Shown here one piece after another: positions 44,147 to 51,627 of a DNA stretch of 64,000 nt (positions within the stretch are counted from its first letter, which is position 1; each line of letters opens with the position of its first letter). The stretch is from NCBI RefSeq assembly GCF_012221945.1, contig NZ_CP032549.1, positions 1,488,001-1,552,000 of the forward strand, read 5' to 3'. The position numbers and the translations under genes were made by a program. The DNA is from Glutamicibacter mishrai (GTDB lineage: Bacteria; Actinomycetota; Actinomycetes; Actinomycetales; Micrococcaceae). Below the pieces are notes generated by a model that saw nothing but the letters and a program-made list of their open reading frames with translations, did no database searches and was not told the origin of the DNA.

Positions 44147-45607
44147 ATGTCTAAAACTGAGCTCGACGTTGCGCCAGTGACTGATCGCGAAGACGTTGAA
44201 TTTAATACCGTTGATCCGCGCCGCCAAAAGCGCCGGAACCGCCGGAACATCTTGATCGTTGCGGCCGTCGCCGCCGTAGTTGCACTGATTGCCCTGCTGG
44301 TTGGACCGTCAATGGCCGGCTCCTCGGCCCCCGCCGATCCGGGCAGCAGCCTGACTTTTGAGCAGATTGTCCCGCTGGTCGTCCTGGTGCTGATGTTCAT
44401 CATCGCCACCAAGTGGCCTGTGAACATCGGTGTGATGGGGCTGGTTGCCTCCTTCGGCATCGGCTACTTCATGCTGGGCATGGACGATAAGGAAATCCTC
44501 GCGGACTTCCCGGCCAGCATCGTGCTGACCATCATCGGTGTCACCTACTTCTTCTCCATGGCGCAGCACAACGGCACCATCGATGTCATCGTGCGCAACT
44601 GCGTGCGCATGGTTCGCGGCAAGACCATGATGCTTCCTTGGGTCTTCTTCCTGGTTGCTGCGGCGCTGACCTCGCTGGGCACCTTTTCCCCTGCCGCCGT
44701 CGCCCTGCTGGCACCAGCAGCCATCGGCTTTGCCTACGAGTCGCGCATCCACCCGCTGCTGATGGGTGCCTTCATCATCAATGGCGCCCACGCTGGCGGA
44801 TTCTCGCCGCTGTCGGTCTCCGGTGTCCTGGTCCATGACATCGCCATGGAAAATGGCTTCCCGGTTTCGGCCAATGCCCTGTTTGTCGCCAGCTTCGCGA
44901 TCAACCTGATCCTCTCGATCCTGACTGTGATCGTCTTCGCCTTCATGGGCAAGCTGCGCACCGCCAAGGGCGAGGCCTATGCGGCAGCGGCGGATACCCG
45001 CTCCACCCGTCCGCAAGGTCAGCAGATCTACACCCTGGTGCTCATTGGCGTCATGCTCTTCTGCGCTTTGGTCCTGCGTCTGCCCATCGGCTTCGTCGCC
45101 TTGAGCGCAGGCCTGCTCCTTGCCCTGCTGAACATCAAGGACCAGCAGAAATTCGTTGCAGGCATCTCCTGGTCCACCGTGCTGCTGGTGGCTGGCATGA
45201 TCACCTATGTATCGTTGCTGACCCACATCGGCGTGATCGATACCTTGGCCCACATGGCTCTGGCGCTGGGTGCGCCGATCTTGATCGCTTTGGTCCTCTG
45301 CTACGTGATCGGCATCGGCTCGGCTTTCGCCTCGTCCACGGCACTGCTTGCGGCGTTCATTCCGCTGGCCGGCCCGTTGCTGTCCGTCAGCTCGCTGAGC
45401 GTCTCCGGCACGGTGGCAGCTATCGCCATCTCGGCCACCGTGGTTGACGTTTCCCCGTTCTCCACCGCTGGCGCACTGGTCGTGGCCAACGTGAAGGAAA
45501 GCGATCGCACTCGCACCTACAAGCAGCTGATGATGTACGCAGGTGCCGTGGTGTTGATCGCACCGGCATTGTCCTGGCTGCTGCTGGTGCCAACCGGCAT
45601 CATGTAA
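44147..45607 (+). CDS. MatC/SLC13-type dicarboxylate carrier
   Basis: Integral membrane transporter of 486 residues of the ion-transporter superfamily, similar to the malonate/dicarboxylate carrier MatC. The first 65 residues are a charged cytoplasmic tail plus an extra hydrophobic segment. The body has about 12 segments, with FSPAAVALLAPAAIGFAYES in the first half and SAFASSTALLAAFIPLAGPL in the second as the paired re-entrant regions. GGAG lies seven bases before ATG 44147. It forms a two-gene unit with PrpF2 and ends at the terminator at 45620. The expected substrate is the one isomerised by PrpF2. Confidence 0.85.
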   Translation: MSKTELDVAPVTDREDVEFNTVDPRRQKRRNRRNILIVAAVAAVVALIALLVGPSMAGSSAPADPGSSLTFEQIVPLVVLVLMFIIATKWPVNIGVMGLVASFGIGYFMLGMDDKEILADFPASIVLTIIGVTYFFSMAQHNGTIDVIVRNCVRMVRGKTMMLPWVFFLVAAALTSLGTFSPAAVALLAPAAIGFAYESRIHPLLMGAFIINGAHAGGFSPLSVSGVLVHDIAMENGFPVSANALFVASFAINLILSILTVIVFAFMGKLRTAKGEAYAAAADTRSTRPQGQQIYTLVLIGVMLFCALVLRLPIGFVALSAGLLLALLNIKDQQKFVAGISWSTVLLVAGMITYVSLLTHIGVIDTLAHMALALGAPILIALVLCYVIGIGSAFASSTALLAAFIPLAGPLLSVSSLSVSGTVAAIAISATVVDVSPFSTAGALVVANVKESDRTRTYKQLMMYAGAVVLIAPALSWLLLVPTGIM

Positions 45608-45619
45608 GCATTCCACCAG

Positions 45620-45666
45620 GTACAGCTGTGGGCGGGGCCCGAAAAGGATCCCGCCCACAGCTGTAC
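45620..45666. terminator. Bidirectional terminator between the carrier and glsB
   Basis: GTACAGCTGTGGGCGGG and its complement form a perfect 17-bp stem with a 13-base loop, between convergent genes. Confidence 0.85.
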
Positions 45667-45669
45667 GTT

Positions 45670-45930
45670 CTAGCGGCGCTTGCCGGTCACCAGTCCCCAG
45701 ACGATCAATACGATCAAGGAACCGCCGATAGCTAGCAACCAGGTGGACAGCGACCAGAACTTGTCAACGCCGACACTGAAAATGGCCGACCCGATCCAAC
45801 CACCAAGCAGTGCACCGACCACGCCCAGCAACAGAGTTGCCAGCCAACCGCCGCCCTGCTTTCCGGGCTTGATGGCCTTGGCGATCGCACCGGCTATGAG
45901 CCCAAGGATGATCCAACCAAAAATTCCCAT
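45670..45930 (-). CDS. GlsB/YeaQ/YmgE-family stress membrane protein
   Basis: An 86-residue protein with three hydrophobic segments and the family pattern GWIILGLIAGAIAKAIKPGK, then GGGWLATLLLGVVGALLGGW. These transglycosylase-associated-protein relatives are small membrane proteins induced in stress. It lies just downstream of the Asp23/AmaP-like genes on the same strand, with a 74-base gap, so it may be the last member of the envelope-stress operon. The molecular role is unknown. Confidence 0.88.
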   Translation of the reverse strand: MGIFGWIILGLIAGAIAKAIKPGKQGGGWLATLLLGVVGALLGGWIGSAIFSVGVDKFWSLSTWLLAIGGSLIVLIVWGLVTGKRR

Positions 45931-46004
45931 TTATTCTTACTCCCCAAGTGATGTGGCACGATCAGCGTGCCGTAAGTGATTATTTCTTGCTATTCAGTGC
46001 AGGC

Positions 46005-46589
46005 TCAGATGAGCACGGCTTTCTCCGAATCCTGTTTTTCCGGTTTCTGAAAACTGAACGAAACGTGTTTACTGGCGAAGGGTGCTCCCAGCACCATTTC
46101 AAGGTCCGGAATCACGCGTTGGTTCACCAGATCGATGCCACGATTCGCCGGAGTATCGGCGCGCAAGGTGAACCGGGCATAGAGCACAGGTTCGGTTGCG
46201 CTGCCACCGATCTGGACATTCGCATCCACGATTTCCGGTTGTGTTTGCGCGGCGGTTTCCACTGCCTTGGCGATAACCGAAGTTTCGATCTCGCTCACTC
46301 CCTCGTTGCGCGATTCGTATCTGAATTTATGTGCCGACGGACGACGTGGAATGGCAGTGATCAAGACGGCCAGCGACAGCACCATGCCGATCACCCCTAC
46401 GGCCAGGCCCAGCGGCAACAGGTACTGCTGATCAACCGGCAGGCTGTTACCAATCTGAGCCCGGCCTAGGTCGGTGCCTTCAGGGAACCCCCACCAAACT
46501 GCGGCTAGGCCAAGAACCCCGGCAGCCAGGAGCAGCAGTCCAAGGATCACCAGAATGGTTCGTTGACGCACTCCATGCGTTGTAAACAT
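46005..46589 (-). CDS. AmaP-like alkaline-shock membrane-anchor protein
   Basis: A 194-residue protein with two hydrophobic segments (TILVILGLLLLAAGVLGLAA and YLLPLGLAVGVIGMVLSLAV) and a cytoplasmic C-terminal domain (about 95-170) resembling the Asp23-like fold. In firmicutes AmaP anchors Asp23 at the membrane. It follows the DUF6286-type gene by two bases. It is part of an operon with two Asp23-family genes and a DUF2273-type protein. Confidence 0.75.
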   Translation of the reverse strand: MFTTHGVRQRTILVILGLLLLAAGVLGLAAVWWGFPEGTDLGRAQIGNSLPVDQQYLLPLGLAVGVIGMVLSLAVLITAIPRRPSAHKFRYESRNEGVSEIETSVIAKAVETAAQTQPEIVDANVQIGGSATEPVLYARFTLRADTPANRGIDLVNQRVIPDLEMVLGAPFASKHVSFSFQKPEKQDSEKAVLI

Positions 46590-46591
46590 TT

Positions 46592-47143
46592 TTAGTTTCC
46601 CCCTCGCCGCTGCACCGAAACTTTGACCTTAGGAGCACGTTGTACTGGCAACCCATCAATCACGCCCTGTACCCGCGCCTGAACGTTCTCTCGCACGCGC
46701 TGAACCGAATGCGCCGGAGTCTGCACGGTAACGCGCACCAGCTTTGGGCTGGTTGTCACGCTCGCGCGGGTCACCGAATCGGTACGTTCAACCTCATACC
46801 CCACCAAGGTTGATATTCCACGGCATGAGATTGCCTGTTCCGACCTGGCGGAAGGATCATCGCTGTTGAGCAGGATGGTCTGCCGGCGCCCTGGAATGAG
46901 CGCGCTGAGCAACAGCAGCAAACCGAGCACCGCGAGAACCACCATGACGATCACTGCCAGGTTGTCATTGAAGCGCAGGTTGCTGACCGTTGTAATGCTC
47001 TGTTCGGCAGCGGCGGGCCATTGGCCGTTGACCAGACGCAGGATGCAAGAAAGCGCCAGGAGAACGCTCGCGGCCAGCACGATGACAAAGCTGATCATCA
47101 AGGCCAGCGTGCGAGCACTGCGAACGTGCCAGAATCTGTTCAT
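46592..47143 (-). CDS. DUF6286-like two-span membrane protein
   Basis: A 183-residue protein with two transmembrane segments (about 13-36 and 64-85) and a cytoplasmic tail with alternating strands and helices, ending VKVSVQRRGGN. It resembles actinobacterial DUF6286 proteins that accompany Asp23 genes. It overlaps the end of the Asp23-like gene by 4 bases and precedes the AmaP-like gene by two. A second anchor for the Asp23 proteins is a plausible role. Confidence 0.75.
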   Translation of the reverse strand: MNRFWHVRSARTLALMISFVIVLAASVLLALSCILRLVNGQWPAAAEQSITTVSNLRFNDNLAVIVMVVLAVLGLLLLLSALIPGRRQTILLNSDDPSARSEQAISCRGISTLVGYEVERTDSVTRASVTTSPKLVRVTVQTPAHSVQRVRENVQARVQGVIDGLPVQRAPKVKVSVQRRGGN

Positions 47144-47520
47144 CGCAGTCTCCTATTTCTCGTTTCTTCATCCGGGGCCGACATCCAGCTCACTCGGATA
47201 TCGGTTTGCACTTGTTCAACGCCGAGGTAGCGGCGCAGATCCGCGGCGACTATGTTTCTCACGTCTTCGCAGGCTTGCTGGACATTGCTCGGATAGCTCA
47301 AGCCAAGGTCCAAGTCGATAACCACAGTCTTTCCGAGCACTTCGGCCTTAGCCTTGGGCCGGCTATCAAAATCCTTGTACTTGCCCAGTCCCAAGATCCC
47401 GCCGGCGGCCGAACCGACCACCGGCACCTTGTAGGCCGCTTGGGCAGCGATTTTTGAATAGACGGCAGTGTTCACCGTGGTGCTTCCACGGTGTGTGGAC
47501 AGCTCTGCCATCTGCTTCAC
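47140..47520 (-). CDS. Asp23/Gls24-family protein (short form)
   Basis: A 126-residue Asp23-like protein. The strand pair around KAEVLGKTVVIDLDLGLSYP and the helix NVQQACEDVRNIVAADLRRY match the family core. The start is GTG 47520, overlapping the stop of the DUF2273-type gene (GTGA); ATG 47511 is an alternative. It is translationally coupled on both sides. Confidence 0.8.
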   Translation of the reverse strand: MKQMAELSTHRGSTTVNTAVYSKIAAQAAYKVPVVGSAAGGILGLGKYKDFDSRPKAKAEVLGKTVVIDLDLGLSYPSNVQQACEDVRNIVAADLRRYLGVEQVQTDIRVSWMSAPDEETRNRRLR

Positions 47521-47693
47521 CGCCGACGTTTGCTGAACACTTGACCGAGATCAACCCTGTCCTGTAAAAGCCAACCCACCCCCGCGCCGATGATGGTAAA
47601 GAACGCCACCACCACAAATTGGGTGAATGAACCGAAAGCAATCAGCAATCCGGCTAGGCAGCCTATAGCCAGTCCCCACTTGACGTGTAACAT
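47517..47693 (-). CDS. DUF2273-like 58-residue membrane protein
   Basis: A short frame with AGGAG six bases before ATG 47693. It encodes 58 residues beginning MLHVKWGLAIGCLAGLLIAF and ending QVFSKRRR. It has two hydrophobic segments (about 7-22 and 25-43) and a basic tail. Size, topology and place next to Asp23 genes match DUF2273 proteins, which accompany Asp23/AmaP in firmicutes. Its stop overlaps the GTG of the next gene, which supports real translation. Confidence 0.8.
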   Translation of the reverse strand: MLHVKWGLAIGCLAGLLIAFGSFTQFVVVAFFTIIGAGVGWLLQDRVDLGQVFSKRRR

Positions 47694-47717
47694 GATCTGC
47701 TCCTTAGATGCGGACAG

Positions 47718-48230
47718 TTATTTCAGGCCGTCGCGGGTTTCAGCGTCGTCGTCATCGTCTTCTGGCAGGTGCACGTCGGTAACTTCAACATTGACCTCGA
47801 TGACTTCCAGACCGGTGGCTCGCTCAACCTGCGCAATGATGTTTGAACGGATCTCATTGGAGACCTCAACGATGGAGAAGCCGTAGGAAACGACGATCGA
47901 CACGTCGATGGCGGTCTGCTGCTCGCCCTTTTCGACGCTCACTCCACCCGCGGCATTAGCCTGTGCGCCCGGGATGCGTTCAGCCAGCGAGTTGAAGGTT
48001 CGGCGGGCTGCATTGCCCATCGCGTACACGCCAGAAACTTCGCGGGTGGCGATGCTGGCGATCTTCTGAACAACACGGTCTTCGATGGTCGTCTTACCCA
48101 GCTCGGTGTGCAGCGGACCGCGCAGTTCTTCGTGGCCCTGCATCTCATTGGCAGCCTTGGCTTTAGCCTGGCGTTCCAGTTCTTCGCCGGTTGGCTTGAT
48201 GATTGGCCCTTGTGAATCGCGTTGCACCAT
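47718..48230 (-). CDS. Asp23/Gls24-family envelope-stress protein (long form)
   Basis: A 170-residue Asp23 protein. The core has TTIEDRVVQKIASIATREVSGVY, typical of Asp23 (shown in part as VVQKIASIATREV), then AIDVSIVVSYGFSIVEVSNE, and an acidic tail DDDDDAETRDG. ATG 48230 is preceded by GGAG at about six bases. It is the first gene of the minus-strand operon Asp23-DUF2273-Asp23-DUF6286-AmaP. The operon is divergent from the ECF sigma gene across 116 bases. Asp23 proteins form a membrane-associated layer under cell-wall stress. Confidence 0.87.
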   Translation of the reverse strand: MVQRDSQGPIIKPTGEELERQAKAKAANEMQGHEELRGPLHTELGKTTIEDRVVQKIASIATREVSGVYAMGNAARRTFNSLAERIPGAQANAAGGVSVEKGEQQTAIDVSIVVSYGFSIVEVSNEIRSNIIAQVERATGLEVIEVNVEVTDVHLPEDDDDDAETRDGLK

Positions 48231-48317
48231 GATGGTCTCCTCATTCATTGAACGGATATTTTTGTGCCTTACACTCATACAGACGAGAGCTACAAAGAAA
48301 TCCTCACATATTTTCAG

Positions 48318-48333
48318 TGTGATATAGATCACT
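48318..48333. promoter_or_regulatory. CRP/GlxR-type site between Asp23 operon and ECF sigma gene
   Basis: TGTGATATAGATCACT matches the CRP-family consensus TGTGAnnTAnnTCACA at all defined positions but the last. It is 13 bases before the TTG of the sigma gene, in the shared promoter region. It implies control by a cAMP-responsive CRP/GlxR protein. Confidence 0.65.
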
Positions 48334-48346
48334 TAAGGAGGGGTGT

Positions 48347-48889
48347 TTGGAACCGACCCGGCTGACCGTGCTTGTTGGTCGTTCGATGGAGGGTGATCCC
48401 GAAGCTTTTGGTGAACTTGTCACCGCGCTGACACCCGGCCTGCGTCAATACTGCAAGACTTTTTTCAGCAGTTGGCATGATGCGGAGGACGCTACCCAGG
48501 ACGCATGGATCCGCGCTTGGCAGTCATTGAGCTCACTGCGCGAACGAGTCGCGTTTAAGACTTGGCTCTACCGGATGGCACGAAATATTTGCCTCGATCG
48601 CATCCGCCAACGTGCCAATGACCAGCAAAACGTGGATGATGAAGTGCTAGAGCAAACCCCGATCCCCGACCGCGAATTGCCCGAAAATGTTGCCGTGCAG
48701 CGCGATGAAATTGCCGACGCCTGGCAAATCATCAACGGATTGCCGTCGGCGCTCCGCCAGACCTTTGTTCTGGTGGCGCTCCAAGGCATGAGCTATAAGG
48801 AAGCGGCCCTGGTCACCAACGTTTCAGAATCGACTGTGCGAGGGCGACTTGCACGGGCACGCAATGCAATCAGTGAGGCGGTGTCATGA
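48347..48889 (+). CDS. ECF sigma factor
   Basis: Extracytoplasmic-function sigma factor of 180 residues. Region 2 includes WHDAEDATQDAWIRAWQSL and FKTWLYRMARNICLDRIRQR; region 4 includes GMSYKEAALVTNVSESTVRG RLARA, here quoted with a break. The start is TTG 48347 with AAGGAGG about six bases upstream. It overlaps the following anti-sigma-like gene by 4 bases and is divergent from the Asp23 operon, its likely target. Confidence 0.93.
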   Translation: MEPTRLTVLVGRSMEGDPEAFGELVTALTPGLRQYCKTFFSSWHDAEDATQDAWIRAWQSLSSLRERVAFKTWLYRMARNICLDRIRQRANDQQNVDDEVLEQTPIPDRELPENVAVQRDEIADAWQIINGLPSALRQTFVLVALQGMSYKEAALVTNVSESTVRGRLARARNAISEAVS

Positions 48890-49461
48890 AAACCCTTGCC
48901 TGCGGACGTACGACCGAGGACGTCCTACTAAACCCAGATGAACCGGCAGACCTGCACGAGCTGCAGTGCCGGTGGTGCCATGCTGAACGCCAACGACTGA
49001 AGGATCAAAACGGGTTCATCACCCAATTGCTGCAGACCTCGACCCCCGAGCACGAGCCAGATGCTTTTTCGCAGGGCATCTTGGGAAAAATTGCCAGCTT
49101 CGCGCCACGACAACGCACGTGGGATGTACAGGAAGCCGGTACGGGAAAGAAACGACGACTCTCCTCACTGGATCTGATCAAAGCCATTCGAAAAGTCTTC
49201 GCTGACTCGACAGAATCGCAGTTGAACTACACCGAGATCAAGGCGACTGATGCAAAAATTCCGCATCTTCAGTGGAAAGTGCAGTGTCATGTCAGCATGG
49301 CTGAAGACAGCTCGGTGAGTACCATCGAACAGCAGGTTCTAGGTTTCGTTCGTGATGCCATCAGCCCGCTGATCCTGTGGAACGAGATAGTCGTTGACTT
49401 GGTTGTCGAGGACCTTCATGGCCAAGCCATCGAATCTGTCACTTTACGCGAGGAGAACTAG
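48886..49461 (+). CDS. Putative zinc anti-sigma protein with an Asp23-like C-terminal part
   Basis: A 191-residue soluble protein. Near the N-terminus it has LHELQCRWC, the His-x3-Cys-x2-Cys pattern of zinc-binding anti-sigma (ZAS) domains, about residues 24-31. The C-terminal part (about 115-185: LQWKVQCHVSMAEDSSV, VLGFVRDAISPL, EIVVDLVVED) resembles an Asp23-like fold. It overlaps the sigma gene by 4 bases, as anti-sigma genes commonly do. No membrane segment is present, so it may sense Asp23 complexes in the cytoplasm rather than a signal outside. The Asp23 resemblance is by eye and should be tested. Confidence 0.72.
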   Translation: MKTLACGRTTEDVLLNPDEPADLHELQCRWCHAERQRLKDQNGFITQLLQTSTPEHEPDAFSQGILGKIASFAPRQRTWDVQEAGTGKKRRLSSLDLIKAIRKVFADSTESQLNYTEIKATDAKIPHLQWKVQCHVSMAEDSSVSTIEQQVLGFVRDAISPLILWNEIVVDLVVEDLHGQAIESVTLREEN

Positions 49462-49479
49462 AAGAACGGTTGACCGGCG

Positions 49480-50475
49480 CTATTGCCTGGTGGTTCTCCG
49501 GTTCAAGAGGTAGATCAGGTAGACGCCGCCGAAGCAGACAGTCACTACGCCGACCGGCAATTGCACCGGCGCAAAGAGACGTTGGGCCAGCAGGTCACTG
49601 CCAGCCAAGAGTAGCGCGCCGACTAGTGCCGTAGGAACTAGTTGCAGCTTGCTTCCGCGCCCAAGACGGCGAGCAATTTGTGGAGCCACCAAGGCGACAA
49701 AAGCGATGGGGCCGGCTAACGAGGTCACTCCCGCCACGAGAAATACTGCCAGCACCACAAGCAGTAATTTGGTGCGCTCCACTCGCATGCCCAATGCCCG
49801 GCACAGGTCATCGCCCAGCTGCAGCATCTGAAGTCGCGAAGAACTGGCCAACAGCGCGATGGAAACGAGCACCACAAGAATTCCCGCAGGTGCCACGGAC
49901 TGCCAGGTCAATCCGTTGAGGCTTCCAGCGCCCCAGACCGCAGCAGCCATCGCCACGTCCAGTTCTGCGCGCAGCACCAAAAAGTGGTTAAACGAGGCCA
50001 GCACCGATGAAATGCCGATACCCACGAGGATCAACCTGAATCCGGCCGTCCCGTTACGCCAGGCCAGCAGGTAAACCAAGAATGCGGTGAGCAAGCCACC
50101 AACCAAAGCACCCACACTGGTGGCAACAAAACCGCCGCCGAGCACTGTGAGCGTGACCAGCGCACCGGTATAGGCACCGGTGGAAAAGCCAATAACGTCC
50201 GGCGACCCCAAAGGATTTCGCGTCAGCGATTGGAAGACCGCACCTGAAAGACCCAGCGCGGCACCAAAGAGCAACGCAGCCACCGCACGCGGCATCCGCC
50301 ACTGCCAGATGACCATATTTTCGACACCCTCGCCCGAACCGAGGAGCACTTTGAGCACCTGCCATGGCGTCATCTGGTATTCGCCGCCCGAGATGGCCAG
50401 AACCGTGACCACTAGGCAGAGCACCAGCAAGATCACCAGCGTACTGGGGGCACGGAGCTTGGTTCGCAGCCTCAT
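49480..50475 (-). CDS. Iron-siderophore ABC permease (FecCD family), second system
   Basis: Membrane subunit of 331 residues, about nine hydrophobic segments. Hallmarks are WRMPRAVAALLFGAALGLSG, SLTRNPLGSPDVIGFSTGAY and GPIAFVALVAPQIARRLGRG. It is of the FepG type. It overlaps the other permease by 4 bases. No ATPase gene follows; the next gene on this side is the anti-sigma-like gene on the other strand. Confidence 0.92.
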   Translation of the reverse strand: MRLRTKLRAPSTLVILLVLCLVVTVLAISGGEYQMTPWQVLKVLLGSGEGVENMVIWQWRMPRAVAALLFGAALGLSGAVFQSLTRNPLGSPDVIGFSTGAYTGALVTLTVLGGGFVATSVGALVGGLLTAFLVYLLAWRNGTAGFRLILVGIGISSVLASFNHFLVLRAELDVAMAAAVWGAGSLNGLTWQSVAPAGILVVLVSIALLASSSRLQMLQLGDDLCRALGMRVERTKLLLVVLAVFLVAGVTSLAGPIAFVALVAPQIARRLGRGSKLQLVPTALVGALLLAGSDLLAQRLFAPVQLPVGVVTVCFGGVYLIYLLNRRTTRQ

Positions 50476-51425
50476 AGTGCCGCCGCCTTGCGTCCACGGG
50501 CAATCATGATCAGAAGCGGTGCTCCGAGGAAGGCGGCCACTACACCCGCCTGCAGTTCGCCAGGCAGCAATATGCGGCCGAGCATGTCAGCACAGAGCAG
50601 GAGCATCGGAGCAATCAATGCGGTAAAAGCCAAGATCCACCCGGTATGCGCGCCAGCCAATCTGCGGGCGGCATGCGGGGCCATCAAGCCGATGAATCCA
50701 ATGGCGCCCACGGCCGCGGTGGACGCGCCGGCCAGGATGGTGATCGCGAGCAGAACCAATATTCTGGTCCGTCCCACACGAGTTCCCAAGGACCGCGCGC
50801 TATCTTCACCGAGCGCCATGGAATCAAGGGGGCGGGCACACATGGCAGCGATGGCAACACCCAGCACAATGCATCCGGCAAGGGTGAGCACGATGGAAGA
50901 ATCACGTCCCTGCAAGGATCCGATCGTCCAGGCCCGCAGCTGGTCGAAAGCCTGGGGCTTCACCAGCGATAGTGCGGTTCCCACACCGGTGAGCACGGCG
51001 CCAATGGCGACTCCAGATAGCACCAGCCGCACCGGGTCGCTGGACCCGGGCCGTGGCGTACCGACCACGTAAACCACTGCGGTGGTCAGCAGCGCACCTA
51101 AAAACGCAAAAATGACATAGCCGTTAAATCCTTGTACCCCGAGGAATCCGACCGAAACGACGATAGCCAGGGACGCTCCGGCGTTCACTCCGAGAATTCC
51201 GGGTTCCGCCAGCGGGTTTCGGGTCAGGCTCTGCGCCAAGACTCCGGAGACGCCCAGTCCTAATCCGGCGAGAACTGCCAGCAGGGCTCGCGGCAACCGC
51301 GATTCAACAACAATGCTTCGCTCTACGGTTGACTGCGAATCCGCTAAAGCCTGAACGACAACATCTATCGGCAGCGCCCGCGATCCGACGGCCAGCGAAG
51401 CCACGACCAATAACACCAAAGTCAC
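50472..51425 (-). CDS. Iron-siderophore ABC permease (FecCD family), start probably further upstream
   Basis: Membrane subunit of the FepD type. SRLPRALLAVLAGLGLGVSG, SLTRNPLAEPGILGVNAGAS and GAIGFIGLMAPHAARRLAGA are family hallmarks. The only standard start is GTG 51425, giving 317 residues, but this cuts the first transmembrane helix. The frame stays open to 51527, and ATT 51512 has AAGGG eight bases upstream. It would add 29 residues, giving a basic cytoplasmic tail and a complete first helix (QLALLGGLAVTLVLLVVASL). A rare ATT start, or a mutated ATG, is likely. The gene is divergent from the binding-protein gene at 51627. Confidence 0.9.
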   Translation of the reverse strand: MTLVLLVVASLAVGSRALPIDVVVQALADSQSTVERSIVVESRLPRALLAVLAGLGLGVSGVLAQSLTRNPLAEPGILGVNAGASLAIVVSVGFLGVQGFNGYVIFAFLGALLTTAVVYVVGTPRPGSSDPVRLVLSGVAIGAVLTGVGTALSLVKPQAFDQLRAWTIGSLQGRDSSIVLTLAGCIVLGVAIAAMCARPLDSMALGEDSARSLGTRVGRTRILVLLAITILAGASTAAVGAIGFIGLMAPHAARRLAGAHTGWILAFTALIAPMLLLCADMLGRILLPGELQAGVVAAFLGAPLLIMIARGRKAAAL

Positions 51426-51589
51426 AGCTAGCCCGCCAAGCAGGGCCAGTTGTCGGCCGGTGCCCGCGGTTTTGTGCGCTGGGGCAGTGGGCCGAGTGAG
51501 ATTAGCGCTAATGACCGGCGCCCTTCGTCAAAATTTCTACAGGAACGAGATTACTTTACCGCGAGCTACCGAATATTATCGTCACAACC

Positions 51590-51627
51590 TTTGGGCAGGC
51601 TTAGTAAATTAGGGTATATTTAGCGTG
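51590..51627 (+). promoter_or_regulatory. Promoter and possible iron box for a leaderless lipoprotein gene
   Basis: TTGGGC (51591) and TATATT (51615) are spaced 18 bases apart. The expected transcription start falls at the GTG start codon (51627), implying a leaderless message. TTTGGGCAGGCTTAGTAAA (51590-51608), over the -35 region, matches the DtxR/IdeR consensus at 12 of 19 positions, a weak but well-placed candidate. Confidence 0.5.

Noticed and set aside
44309..45658. 449-codon minus-strand frame opposite the MatC-like carrier
   Set aside because: Shadow of a membrane protein, rich in Gln, His and Asp.
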